Source of the DNA: Galeopsis tetrahit
Taxonomy: Eukaryota; Streptophyta; Magnoliopsida; Lamiales; Lamiaceae
Assembly: GCA_963675135.1 (NCBI GenBank)
Contig: OY776120.1
Location: 27,649,055 to 27,713,054 of the forward strand
Length of the DNA stretch: 64,000 nt
Direction of reading: 5' to 3'
Shown: positions 1 to 11,330 of the stretch, in pieces
How positions within the stretch are numbered: the first letter of the stretch is position 1
Layout: every line of letters starts with the position of its first letter
Notes under the pieces: model-generated
Seen by the model: the letters and a program-made list of their open reading frames with translations, nothing else
The model's database searches: none
Told to the model about the DNA's origin: nothing
Translations under genes and position numbers: made by a program

Positions 1-114
1 AATCACTTTATTCACAATGGACCCCACAATACCCTATAATCCCTTACTTTATCTATCTTTTTCTTAAAACTTGTGCCCCACTACAATGGGACTACATTTG
101 GTGGATGGAGGGAG
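1..114. mobile_element. right end of a Stowaway-like MITE
   Basis: The segment ends GGTGGATGGAGGGAGTA, the usual terminal sequence of plant Stowaway (Tc1/mariner-type) MITEs (reverse of CTCCCTCC...), followed by TA, the expected 2-bp target duplication. The left end lies outside the window. Confidence 0.5.
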
Positions 115-606
115 TAATATTTAAATATATGACAATTTTAATTGTTTAATTACTTAAAGAAAAAAAAATGTTCGGACCAAATTTAACCTAGCCTATCAGA
201 TTTGTCGCTCTATTGGTTGGCCCAAAATTAACCTAGCCCATTAAACCTGTCGGCCTGTGGATGTAATCAAATAGACCCGATTTTAAATTGGCCTATAATT
301 TTTGAACTCAACCCATACTGAACTTAAGATTGACCCGATCGGGCCAAATTATCCGCTCTACATATACGTATATACAATACATATAATTAAAAAGATTATT
401 CATGCAATTGGAACCCCTGAACAATATTTACTTATATTTGTGCACTAGGTGTAGATTAGTGCGGCCGCCCGGGATTATGGAAATCATTTGTAATTTGTAA
501 ACGATGTTTAGCAACATATATCCATCATTAAATCCTTTTTTTAACTTTCTCTATTTTAAAAAGTTTGTGACTTTTGTTATTTTGGAAAAATGGCTAGTAT
601 TGGGTG
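115..606. other. AT-rich intergenic DNA, no gene seen
   Basis: No coding region. A stretch at about 172-345 is rich in GGCCCAA/GACCCGA words and resembles decayed ends of hAT-type MITEs, but no terminal repeats could be paired. At 462-473 a GC-rich word (GCGGCCGCCCGGG) stands out against the AT-rich surroundings. Confidence 0.5.
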
Positions 607-1069
607 AGACCGTCTTCCCTTAGACTCGGTCTAGCCGTTTTTCCCTTCAGGCCAGCCCACTTTCCTGGATTCTTGGCCTCATCTGCTACTTCCCAACTCT
701 AACTTTCCTCTTATATCGGGGGCCTCCTCTTGACTAAAACTTAGTCCACTTAGTCTCGCATCTGGGCCAAAGATATGTGCCGAGGGACATTCCAGGAATT
801 GGGCCAGGGATATGGGCCAAAAGCTAGGCTCCCTAATTGTGTCCTCAGGGCTCGAGCCCTTCTTCGTACACAACTTACTACTGTGGGCTACCCCATGGGC
901 CTGTTCTCCATATAATTGGGCCCCTAAGAAGATATTGGACTATTTGCACATCCCATAATTGAGGGTGTATTAATCATATCACAGGATTAGATATAAATAT
1001 TAAATAGGGATAACTCATTGTTTATCTACGTGTCGTTTCCTCATAAGACACCATATTTTGGCCGCATAA
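607..1069 (-). repeat. truncated 3' LTR of the gypsy element
   Basis: Closely matches 16676-17138 in the same orientation (shared words such as CTTAGTCCACTTAGTCTCGC and ACGTGTCGTTTCCTCATAAG). It ends at GGCCGCAT next to the polypurine tract. Homology stops at about 607, so the distal part present in the other LTR is missing. Confidence 0.85.
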
Positions 1070-1090
1070 ACCACTCCCCCCTACTCTCAG
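1070..1090 (-). promoter_or_regulatory. polypurine tract of the gypsy element
   Basis: On the minus strand this reads GAGAGTAGGGGGGAGTGG directly before the LTR start, as expected for the plus-strand primer of reverse transcription. Confidence 0.7.
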
Positions 1091-1703
1091 TAAAGTATTT
1101 CTAACTTATGAGAGTAGGAAGAAGAAGATGAGTTAGCCTCAGTATTTCTCAACACAACCTTTTGATTCTAAGTCTTTTCCTGACCATGAAAATATATAGG
1201 ACTTAGACCCTGAAAAAGGCTTCATATAATCTTCACATCGATAATATTAGATTCCAGAGAACCTTTTATATCCCCCCAGAAAATCATATCTCTCAAGCCC
1301 TCGAATCCCACGGAATAAGGGGTATTTACTTCTCCGAAACTGGATTGGTCTCCAGCCACTTAGAAGTTTCTAGCAACCAATCCTCTTAATTACCTCTAGC
1401 ATGCCGCTTTATATTCTGCAGTCGGGAATACCCCACGCACCCACAACGGATGGGACAGTCTGCCGTCATTCTCCAGTCACGCGCCTTCCGAGTGGGCCTC
1501 CAAATCTCGATTCCCGTCTTTCTCGATTTTCCACCTCAACACCTATAATAACTTCTTTTCAATTCAAAAACTCCCCCCACGTCTAAAAAACTATCCTTTT
1601 CCCTATTTTTTCGATTTTTATCAAACTTACTTCTTCTCGCACCTGTCTATCTCCTTATCGTCTCTGTTTACCGATCTTCTTGGGTATGCACATAATAGTA
1701 GTG
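1091..1703. other. gypsy 3' region between LTR and copia fragment
   Basis: No coding region recognised. The plus strand becomes pyrimidine-rich from about 1560 and may hold the promoter or leader of the extra ORF that starts at 2647, now separated from it by the copia fragment. Confidence 0.4.
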
Positions 1704-2573
1704 CATATCGATTCCTGGTGCACAAATCAAACGTTCCGGAGATGAACGCAGGAATGACTATCGAGTCAAGAAATGTTGTGTTCTTCGAGAACATATTCCC
1801 TAAGAATCAAAGGGAAGAAGTAAATTCACATAAGAGAACTTATGAAACTGCAATTGGTTCACCAGAGATTAATGCGGAACCTAAGGTTGATGAAGAACCA
1901 AGACGCAGTAAAAGGGCCAAAAAGGAAAAGTCCTTGGGCCAAATTTTCTATCATACATGATGGAAAATGAACCTCGAACAGTTCAAGAGGCATTGTCTAG
2001 TCCAGATGCTCCTCTCTGGAAAGAGGCTATAAACAGCGAAATTGACTCTATCATGCACAATCATACTTGGGAGATAGTTGATCTTCCACCAGGTTGTAAA
2101 ACTTTAGGATGCAAATGAATCCTAAAGAGAAAGTATGAGGCTGATGGATCAATTGATAAGTACAAAGCTCGTTTAGTAGCAAAAGGGTTCAAACAAAAGG
2201 AGGGATACGATTTCTTCGACACGTATTCTCCTGTAACGAGAATTACATCCATTAGAGTGCTCATTGCTATTGCAGCATTGCACAACCTTGAGATACACCA
2301 AATGGATGTAAAAACGACATCCCTAAATGGGGAATTAGATGAGGAGATAAACATGGAACAACGTGAAGGGTTTGTCATACCTGGTCAGGAGAACAAGGTG
2401 TGCAAACTTGTTATGTCCTTGTACGGACTAAAATAAGCACCTCTGCAATGGCATGCGAAATTTGATACAGTGATGTTTTCAAATGGCTTCAAAACGAATG
2501 AGTGTGACAAATGTGTTTACATTAAGGGCACACACGAAGAATATGTGATAGTATGTCTGTACGTAGATTTGCC
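1704..2573 (+). pseudogene. Ty1/copia integrase-tail and reverse-transcriptase fragment
   Basis: Translated on the plus strand this gives copia residues in order: the YRFLVHKSNVPEMN segment and ESRNVVFFENIFP linker, then the start of the RT domain (WKEAINSEIDSI, DGSIDKYKARLVAKGFKQ, YSPVTRITSIRVLIA, HQMDVKTTSLNGEL, SLYGLK), ending abruptly at VIVCLYVD, the beginning of the YVDD active-site block. Stops lie at about 2116 (TGA in GCK*ILKRKY) and 2434 (TAA in LK*APLQWH). Gag, protease, RNase H and LTRs are absent. It lies inside the gypsy element on the strand opposite gypsy pol, with its end 73 bp before the extra ORF. It could be a truncated nested insertion or a fragment picked up by the gypsy element. 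Confidence 0.8.
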
Positions 2574-2646
2574 GACGAATACTCAGTGTTGTTCCCCGAT
2601 TTCAGGTATCCTTCTTCACTCCTTTTCTTTTTTAAATTTCTTCATC

Positions 2647-4691
2647 ATGTCGACTTCCTCTCTCGATTTGTCAAACGAAACTCCTACCCAAAGTTACTCT
2701 TCCTTGCCTATCCCATTCTTTCCTATAACTGAGCCCGAATTAGAGAATATAGTATCAGGCCCTTCTTTGATTCTTAAAGATCGGGTGGAATCCTTCGTCC
2801 ACGCTGGGATCTTTCCGGCCGACTATACCGTTAGGGCTCCTAGGACAGAAGAACGTCCTAACTTTACCAACTCATCAACTTTAGCCTTTTGGGAAGCCCA
2901 ACTTAAAGCAGGTGTTCATTTTCCCCTCAATCCCTACCTTTCTAAAGTTTCCTCTTTCCTTCAAGTGCCCTTAAACCAATTTACCCCAAATGTCATTCGA
3001 GCCATGATAGGGTTCTACATTCTGGTTAAAGGGAATGGTGGGGAACCCTCTGCTCAACTTCTCCTTACCCAATACTCTTGCAAATTCTAGGACATATTTT
3101 TCTACCTTTGTGGCCGTAGATCTAGGGCCAGTAAATTTATGGAGAAACTCCATGAGGGGGTTCAAGAATGGAGGGATTTTTACTTTTTCGTTGCTAACCC
3201 TTTACCTTGGGAATTTCCTCACGAGGGGTGGATTTATGAAAACCCAAGGGTGCCTTACCCTGCTCTTACAGCTTACACTCCTCAAAGTTTGATAGTAATG
3301 GAAACCCTTAATGATCATGTTAAGACTAGAGGATTTTTTGATATTATAGGTATATGCAAGAATCCTCGAGCCTTATCTCATTTTGGTTTTGGTCGTCAAG
3401 GCTATCCTTTGGGCTCGGACGATGGTAACACCATCTTCTATAATTGTTGGTATTTGTTTCTTTTTGCGCGTATGTATGTGACACTGACATTCTTTTCCGT
3501 CACCTATGAGTTGGTTGTCCTAGATTTCTAGAGATGCTGCCCCTCTCGCCATGGTTAACAAGCCTCCGTCCCTACCCGTGAGAGTTCTTGCAAAGCTCCA
3601 ATCCCTCTAACTCGAGAAGACCGACTCTTGGCTCGGTTGCTAAGAGGACTCGTTCCTCTATGGGAAAGCTCGTTCTCACCTCAGGCCTTCTAGACTCAGG
3701 GACTTCTAAGAAAAAGAAAACTAAGGGAAAACAAGGCGCTGCCCCTTCGGAAGCTATCGATTTAGATGCACCTCCTTCTGCAAAATTTTACCAACTTTGT
3801 TTACCGGCATCTCCCAACAGCTACTCTCAAATCACTGGAAGAATTAACCGCCGAAGAAAAGATGGTGCAGGCGGCTCATAGCTTCTCCCAGGTATTTTCT
3901 TATTTTCCATTTCTTCCGTATTTTCCAACATTAATGTAAGTATATTGACCTCCATTTTATGGTTTCTCTACAGTTCGAATTCCTTTTCTCCGGAGCATTT
4001 GATTGAGCCTTCGAATCCCTCCAACGCTGTGATGACCTTCGCAGTCAGGTGGATCAGGAACGAGTGAAGAAGGATACGGTCGAGGCCGAACTCCATGCAG
4101 CAGTGGCTGAAAAGAACAAATTCCAGAAGCAGAATCAAGCTTTATCCGGAGATGTCTCTTCCCTTCGTGCCAAAGTTGTCGAGCAAGAATCTGAACTCCG
4201 ACGTCTGGAGTCAGAGCTACCTTCAAGAGGGGTGAAATTATGTATCTCTGTTTACCTCTGTGGCAGGACAGGTATTCTTGGGAACCTCTCACAAGGAGTG
4301 GTTGGAGGCCTTTCTCAAGAGTGCAAGTTTTCTGGAGGCCATGGGGGCTTATATCCCTCACTTCATCGACCATTTCTTCTCCAATGCGGTGGCAGAACAT
4401 TTTGTTGAGGGATTCGATGGTAATTATACCTGCGCCCTCCGTTTGGAAGAGTTGGCTGACCCTCCCAAATTCCCAGGGGATCCTAAAGTGGACATCAACA
4501 CACCTTGGTGGTTGCCAGGCATTAAGAAGGCAATATTTGAGCTAAAAGGAGCATCTTTAGGGGTAAAGGATCTACAGCCTGCAGAGAATCTTTCATATCA
4601 TGTACATTTGGCCAATCCAGACCCTTTGATGACCGTAGCTGTCGGGGGTGGCTCTAGTGGCCAAGCGGATGGAGCTGGAGGTGACGAGTGA
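2647..4691 (+). pseudogene. extra ORF of the Tat element, plant 'gypsy type transposon' domain (antisense to pol)
   Basis: The first exon from ATG 2647 contains FWEAQLKAGVHFPLNPYLSK and VIRAMIGFYILVK, which I recognise as the plant family called putative gypsy type transposon (Transposase_28). Reading continues in the same frame through a single TAG at 3088-3090 into FYLCGRRSRASKF and FYFFVANPLPWEFPHEGW. Likely introns lie at about 3450-3520, 3892-3974 (GTATTTTC...CTACAG) and 4233-4265. The middle codes for a charged, coiled-coil-like part (about 4049-4230). The last exon ends NPDPLMTVAVGGG...GGDE with a stop at 4691. Antisense extra ORFs between pol and the 3' LTR are described for Tat elements; their function is unknown. 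The premature stop makes this copy a pseudogene. Confidence 0.75.
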
Positions 4692-5434
4692 GCAGTTGGA
4701 GACGATGTTTTTCCTCCCCCTTGATGAATTTCCTATCAATTTTTGTTAAATTTTACTTTTTGCTTAACTATTTATACAATTTATAGGGTCTTTGTACCCT
4801 ACTAGTATTTCAGGGGACTCCATACCCCTGGGTTTTTCTGTGGAGGGCTAGGGTTTCATATCCCTAGTCTTGAATGGTTTTACTTGTTTTGTTTTATCTC
4901 CTCTCTTTGCATGGTACCTGCATTTCACATCTCATTGCCTGCGTGCGTATATGTGTTACTTTTTATTCACAAACATACTATGTGTTATGTTTAGGATAAA
5001 AGGTTTATACTGTCACTAGCATCTCTTAGCTAGATTTTCATATCTCTTAACAAATTCATGTGATATGTATCTTTAGTGTCTCTTTAGCACATGTGGACTT
5101 TGAGGCTTTATCATCAAAAATAGAAATTCTAAGGTATACCCAATATATACGGTGTATAATGTATCAGACTTCATACTTATTTGGTTTTGGTTTTGATAAC
5201 CTCTTGTGATTCTCGTATATCTTCTACTCCCCCCCCCCAAGCCTCGAAGGCTATAATGACTGGAGCTTTTCTTTGTTTCTCCAAGGCCTTTCAAGGATCT
5301 GGCACTTCTTTCAATGGATTATTAAGATCTGGAAACCTATAGGACTATAGAGTTCCAATTGCTTGGTAATTCCTCAGATACTGGGGTTCGTGTCTAGAAC
5401 CCCTCGAGTCATAAGATCAAGTATAACCGCGAAG
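4692..5434. other. non-coding 3' region of the gypsy element
   Basis: Lies between the convergent ends of the extra ORF (plus) and pol (minus). No coding region. A first degenerate relative of the 85-bp unit (GTCTAGAACCCCTCGAG) appears at about 5391. Confidence 0.6.
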
Positions 5435-5975
5435 TTGGACTTTCAGCCATCTCTTGGCTTTTTCAAAGGTGGGGTTCAAGTCTAGAACCCCTCTAATTTT
5501 CTAAGTGATTTACACTTAATCAGATTCTCAGCCATCTCTTGACTTTTTCAAAGGTGGGGTTCAAGTCTAGAACCCCTCAAATTTTCTAAGTGATTTACAC
5601 TTAATCAGATTCTCGGCCATCACTTGGCTTTTTCAAAGGTGGGGTTCAAGTCTAGAACCCCTCAAGTTTTCTAAGTGATTTACACTTAATCAGATTCTCA
5701 GCCATCTCTTGACTTTTTCAAAGGTGGGGTTCAAGTCTAGAACCTCTCAAGTTTTCTAAGTGATTTACACTTAATTAGATTCTCAGACATCTCTTGGCTT
5801 TTTCAAAGGTGGGGTTCAAGTGTAGAACCCCTCAAGTTTTCTAAGTGATTTACACTTAATCAGATTCTCAGCCATCTCTTGGCTTTTTCAAGGGTGGGGT
5901 TCAAGTCTAGAACCCCTCAAGTTTTCTAAGTGATTTACACTTAATCAAATTCTCAGTCATCTCTTGGCTTTTTCT
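5435..5975. repeat. 85-bp tandem array, about 6.4 units
   Basis: Units share TTGGCTTTTTCAAAGGTGGG, TTCAAGTCTAGAACCCCTCA and TTCTAAGTGATTTACACTTA. The spacing measured between TTAATCAGAT words is exactly 85 bp (5518, 5603, 5688). Each unit contains the short inverted repeat GGGGTTC-N7-GAACCCC. Tandem arrays in this 3' position are known for Tat/Ogre elements. Confidence 0.95.
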
Positions 5976-6485
5976 CAATTCATGTAATCCACTTGGATCT
6001 CGAGTAAGGTAGGGGGTTATCTCCCCCTTGGCCTCGGGGCCTCTGAGTGTTTTTCACTCTTAAGTCGAGATAATCTCATTTGTATTTTTCTCTTTCCTCG
6101 GGGATATCATTTTCAGTTCTCCAGGGATACAATTATTGACCTCAACCACTTAGGGATATCGGCCTAAGGATAGATCCGGTTCCATACACTAATCAAAAGT
6201 ATTCCTCTTATCAATTTATCATCAGATCATCTCATGCAAGATATTTTAGTGTATAGGAAATAATAGATTTTCCAAAAATAAAGCTTCATTGATTAAAAAT
6301 GTATATCAACATAGGCAATGGATGACCTACACCGGTCTCATTAAAAACCTCCTTATGGTAAAACCCAATGGGAAACCCATAAGGAGGGAAAAAGAGCCCC
6401 GGTGAAGCGCACATACATTTATTCAAATTGAAATGAACAACAAAAAAACATAAGTAAAATAAGTCTTTTTGAGCAAAACATGCCC
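5976..6485. other. gypsy 3' non-coding region between array and pol
   Basis: No coding region seen. Scattered reading frames here are not related to retrotransposon proteins. Confidence 0.5.
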
Positions 6486-7058
6486 TCAAACATAAAACCT
6501 CTTAAGGTGACAAACATTCCATAGACGTAGTATCTCCTTCCCCTTCATATCTTGTAGTCTATAGGCTCTTCCTTTCAGCACCTGCGTGACTTTGTAGGGG
6601 CCCTCCCAGGTAGGCTCCAGCTTTCCTGTATTCTTCAGTGCATCAGCCCTTCGTAGAACTAAATCTCCAACTCTGAAAGACCTCAAGCTTACTCTACGAT
6701 CGTATGCATGTTTGATCCTGCTCTTGTACCTCTCCGCCTTGAGCCTCGTCATCTCTCTCTCTTCTTCTACCAAGTCCAAAGTTACCCTCATCAGTTCATC
6801 ATTCTTCTTTTCATTGAACTATGTAATTCGGTGTGACCCTAATCTAGCTTCTGGAGGGATCACTGCAGTCGCTCAATACACCAACTGAAAAGGTGATTTT
6901 CCTGTGGCTGACTTGGGGCTGGTCCTGTAGGACTAAAGAACGTTATCCAATTCCTTTACCCAACCCCCACCTATTTTCTGTAGGCGGGTTTGGATGTCGT
7001 CGACTATGATCCTATTGGTGACCTCCACCTAACCGTTAGCTTGAGGGTGGGCTACGGA
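6486..7058 (-). pseudogene. gypsy pol: integrase C-terminal part
   Basis: The minus strand from about 6791 to the stop at 6486 reads REMTRLKAERYKSRIKHAYD, FRVGDLVLRRADALKNTGKL, PTWEGPYKVTQVLKGRAYRL and ends WNVCHLKRFYV. This is the integrase C-terminal domain with the GPY/F motif that ends Tat pol. 6792-7050 holds the degenerate end of the integrase core in shifted frames. The rest of the core continues at 11331 beyond the inserted hAT element. Confidence 0.85.
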
Positions 7059-8303
7059 TAGGGGTGGAAATAGGCTAGGCCAGGCCTTACACGAAAAAGC
7101 CTAGGCCTACTTTTCAAAAACTTAGTTTAAGCCTGGCCTATTATCTATGATAAGCTTTTTTCATAGGCTTGGCCTGACCTTTTTACTAAACAGGCCAGGC
7201 CTACAAGCCTTTTAGAAACCTATTAAAATATGTTTAATATAAAAATATAATTTAATATTAAAAATTTCAAAATTCACAATTAAAGTAAGTGTATTGAAAT
7301 TTGCAAATGCATAATACTGACTTCTCTAGTATTAAAATAAATTCAACCAACCAAACAAATAAAACATAAAAAAAATTATCCCCTCTCAAGAAATTAAAAT
7401 AGTAAGTCCAATAACACAAAAAAAACATCAAGACGTCTAGATAATCATCCAAATAATCTTCATCAAGATAATCTCATAGTTGCTTGGACACCTTCAAAAT
7501 AATCAAACAATATAACAAACTTCAAGATAAACTCTTCTTCTTTCTCAACCACCTTCAATATAAGAAAATAATTATGATGTAAAATACAACTCATAGAAAT
7601 CAAATAAAAACATATTCTATTTATTGATTAAAATTTATACCTGATTTCTCTTCATACCATACTTTTTGCGAAGCCAATCCCCACCACAAATAAGCGCCGT
7701 TATAGATTCTTCATTCAATTTAGAGCGAAAATCATCAATAACTCTACCTCCAGCACTAAAAGTGGACTCTGATGCAACTGTCGAGATAGGAATAGCTAGT
7801 ATATCGGCTGCCATCTTTGACAATATCTTATATTTCATGTTGTTACTTTTCCACCAATCCAAAGCACTAAAAGAGCTAGAGGCACCATCTTCATTTGAAT
7901 TATAAACACCCTCTTCAAGATAAGATTGTAACTCAGATTTCAATGGGGGAGTTGCTTCCTTTTCTCGAACCTTTCTCATGATTTGGTCAAATCCGGTGAC
8001 AAAGGAATTAGGATCATTTGAAGTTGAGTCGTCTCCTTCAATATCCTTTTCGTTGGCAGCATCATTTTCCAACTCCTCTTTGGCAATTTCAACATACTCG
8101 TTATATAAAGCTTCCAATGAATTCATCACCTTATCCACATTCTTCTTAGCCACATCTACTGGTGTGTATATCAAAGGAAAACAAATATTAACAACATGAA
8201 ATTTGCATCGAGGATCCAAAACACTAGCAATGGCCATCAAAAGATTACATTCCCCCCAATACTTGTCAAACTTTTCTTTCATTTGAGCTGCCATAGTTTT
8301 CAT

Positions 8304-9023
8304 TAGAGATGTTTATCCGGGTCGGGCTAACCGGGCTGGCCCGTTTAACCCTGAAAAATACAGGGTTAGGGTTCATGAATTATAGGCCCGTTTAAAACCG
8401 GGCTTTTTTGACCCGGACCGGTTAGCCCGTGGACTAAACCGGGCCAGCCCGCAGGGCTATAGGGCCAACCCGCTAGCCCGAGTTGTTACCTTTTTTTTCT
8501 TAATAAATAACCTAAAAACAAATTTTGGGTCATTTGACCAATAACCATAACTATAAGCATTAAGAAGCTCATTACCATCCATTAGTCATTATTACTGTTT
8601 TTTATTAGATTATGATATTTGTTTAGCTTTATTTGTCATATTAAGAACCAATCTAGAATTGTGTTTAAATTATACTTTTTTTTTTCTCATTTACTGATTA
8701 TTAACTAATTATGTATTTTTCTATTTTATTTGCGTGTTTAAATTATACTTTTTTTTTTCTCATTTACTGATTATTAACTAATTATGTATTTTTCTATTTT
8801 ATTTACTTGTTGCACGTGCCAATTGAGGCCTTTAATTTTAAAAGAAAAAAAATTATTGTAGCCCGTTAGTGGCCCGTTTAGCCCGTGGCCCGCTAGGGTT
8901 AGGGTTAGGTCCCAACAATTGTAGGCCCGTTAAATATGAACCGGTTAAGGCCCTAACCCGTTTAGCCCGTAACCCTCTAGGGCTGGCCCTATAGGGCTAG
9001 GGCCAGCCCGATAGACATCTCTA
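8304..9023. mobile_element. 720-bp hAT-type MITE inside the hAT transposase gene
   Basis: Terminal inverted repeats start TAGAGATGTTTATCCGGG on the left and end AGCCCGATAGACATCTCTA on the right. The 8-bp target duplication is GTTTTCAT at 8296-8303 and 9024-9031. Subterminal parts are full of GGCCCGTTTA/AGCCCG words. It has no coding capacity. Confidence 0.95.
8661..8804. repeat. 73-bp tandem duplication inside the MITE
   Basis: The segment beginning GTGTTTAAATTATAC and ending TTTTCTATTTTATTT occurs twice in a row, starting at 8661 and 8734, almost identical. It is a recent local duplication. Confidence 0.9.
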
Positions 9024-11108
9024 GTTTTCATGAAGGGGAATTCATCATTTGTTGCTTTATCAAGTTCTTGTTTCACCCTCCAAACTTCGGGAAGATACAA
9101 ATTAGCAATGGGATATTCACTACCTGAAATGACATGAGTGGCAACATTAAACACTTCAAGAAGCTGACAAACTCTCTTGACTTGCTCCCATTCTTCATTT
9201 GATGGTGCATACTTATAATGCAGCTCTCTTTCTTTATAAGCTGGAAAAGCAATCTGAAATTTCAAAGCAGCTGAAAGCATATGAAACGTAGAGTTCCATC
9301 TTGGACAATCAATAATAAGTCTTGTTTCTTTCAAGCCCTTCAGTTCCAAAACATCACAAAATGCCTTCAACCCTGCATCATTGTGATTGATATACTTCAC
9401 AGATTCACGAATATTATTAATGATGGGTCTGATCTGACCAAGACCATCTTGCACTAACAAATTCAGTATATGTGCGCAACACCTAACATGAAATAAAGCC
9501 CCACCAAGTACTAACTTACTACTATGTGATAAGTTTTCCTTGAAATTCCTTAAGCAAGAGTCGTTATAAGAAGCATTATCAACCGTAACTGAAAATACCT
9601 TATTCTCGATCCCCCCAACCTTTCAAACACTTAAAAATTGCATATGCCACATCAATTCCACGCCTAGGAGCAGACACTTTCACAAAACTCAACACTCTCT
9701 TTTGAAGATTCCAATTTGCATCAATGAAATGACCAGTGATAACCATATATTCTGCTACTTGGTGACTTGATTTCCACATGTCAGTAGTTAAACTGTTCTT
9801 GCACACACTCTTCAACATGGCCTTCAAAATCTTCTTCTCTACCTCATATATTGCCAAACAATCGCTTATTACTGTTTTGCGTGAAACTTTCACAAAATCT
9901 GAATTGACATATTGAAAGCCCCACATCCATACTTCGTCTTCAACAATGCTAAAAGGATACTCGTGCACCATTACAACAGTAGCAATGATCTCCCTCATTT
10001 TTTCATTAGAATATCGAACACCGGGGCAAAAAATGGATTACCAGTAGAAAATGAGGACTTAAATGGAATGACTGATTGCTTCATTGATGCATCCATATGC
10101 AACCTCCTTTGTAAGCAAGTGTCTGCATGTCTCTTTAGATGACTTGTGCTAACTCCTTTTCCACCCGTTGCGAATGTATCGTTGCAATACTTGCAAATAG
10201 CTTTCAAACCAATTTTTGGAATTTCAATTTCATCAAAATCGTTCCAAACAATTGATGTTTTCTTTCTCTTTTTCTTAATAACACAATCACCCTCATTTAG
10301 GTCTTCATTGTTTCCCTTTCACCATTTTCTAATTGAGAAGACATTGTTATACCTGCAATTAGTTATATAGAATTTCAGTATATAGAATTATGTGCACATA
10401 ATACTATAAAGGAAGTGAATCTGTTAGTTAAATTTTCAAAGTCAGAAGATGAATCTATTATTTTAAATAATTACAACAAGTTTTAACTATGTAGGAGTAC
10501 TGGAGCATTAATACTTGCAACAAGTTTTAACTATATAAAGAGTAGAAGATTTAATACTTACAACAACTTCCGAGTTATTTCTTTTGTTTACAAAGTTTAC
10601 TATATAAGGCGTAAAACATCACAGGCAAAAGAACACCCTTTGAATTATCAGTTATCAGGTAATTGATAAAGTTCAAAACGAATAAAAAAATTAACTTTTT
10701 TTATAATATTATATATATTATTGAACTAGGTGCAAGGATATAGGCGTGGATATAGTATAAAAAAATACTTAAAACAAATTGCAAGGATATAGGCGTGGAT
10801 ATACTTTTTTTAGTTGTATGCACTACTAATCTACTTTAGACAAAGTGATAAAGTATACCTGATGAGTTGTGATGTCGTGTGTGGTAGTTTTAGTGTCGGC
10901 TTGCGGCGGCTAGTGGACAAAATCCCAGATTCACAATCACGAGACTGTAATATGATTCAGGCGACACCAAGAATATGATCAAAATATAATTTTAGGGTTT
11001 GAAAGTTTGTGGAAGGTTGAAAGGCTGTCTGCGACTCGGTAGAAAGAGTTTGAGGGTTTCTTAAATTTTTATTTACCTAATTCATAAAATATATTATAAA
11101 ATAAAAAT

Positions 11109-11111
<3 letters not shown>

Positions 11112-11141
<30 letters not shown>
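11112..11141. repeat. (TA)n microsatellite
   Basis: About 15 TA units near the right end of the hAT element. Confidence 0.95.
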
Positions 11142-11144
<3 letters not shown>

Positions 11145-11330
11145 AAACAGGCCGGCCTGTTAGGCTTATAAGGCTTTTTATAAAGCCTAAGCCCGACCTA
11201 ATTAAATAAATAGGCTTTTTAAAAAGCCTTGGCCCGACTCGTATTCTAAATAGGCCAGGCCAGACCCTTAATAGGCCAGGCCATAGGCCCTTGTCGGGTA
11301 GCCTGGCCTATTTCCACCCCTAGCTACGGA

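Larger units (their letters stand above)
7635..10344 (-). pseudogene. hAT transposase (BED finger, RNase H-like core, dimerisation domain), broken
   Basis: A cut-and-paste transposase of the plant RICESLEEPER/Ac-like type. In order on the minus strand: start codon at 10344; BED zinc finger near 10200-10110 (CKYCNDTF, then STSHLKRHADTC); catalytic-core segments 9998-9600 and 9590-9032; a core segment with YWGECNLLMAIASVLDPR (8260-8200); and the C-terminal hAT dimerisation domain (LDWWKSNNMKY, ASESTFSAGGRVIDDFRSKL) ending at 7635. Breaks: a frameshift near 10320, a one-base change in a G run near 9610 (GGGGGG), and a 720-bp MITE between 9024 and 8303. A run of C-terminal codons continues cleanly on each side of the MITE, so the MITE came after the gene was assembled. 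Confidence 0.9.
7059..11322 (-). mobile_element. hAT DNA transposon inserted in gypsy integrase
   Basis: Perfect terminal inverted repeats begin TAGGGGTGGAAATAGGC on the left and read GCCTATTTCCACCCCTA on the right. The 8-bp target duplication GCTACGGA lies at 7051-7058 and 11323-11330. Both ends are crowded with AGGCCAGGCCT-like subterminal words (7075-7220 and 11147-11310). It carries one minus-strand hAT transposase with frameshifts and a nested MITE. Length is 4264 bp including the MITE. Confidence 0.95.

Noticed and set aside
462..474. GCGGCCGCCCGGG, a cluster of rare-cutter sites that looks like a cloning linker
   Set aside because: Only 13 bp, with no vector sequence on either side; it may be natural. 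Checking raw reads would settle it.
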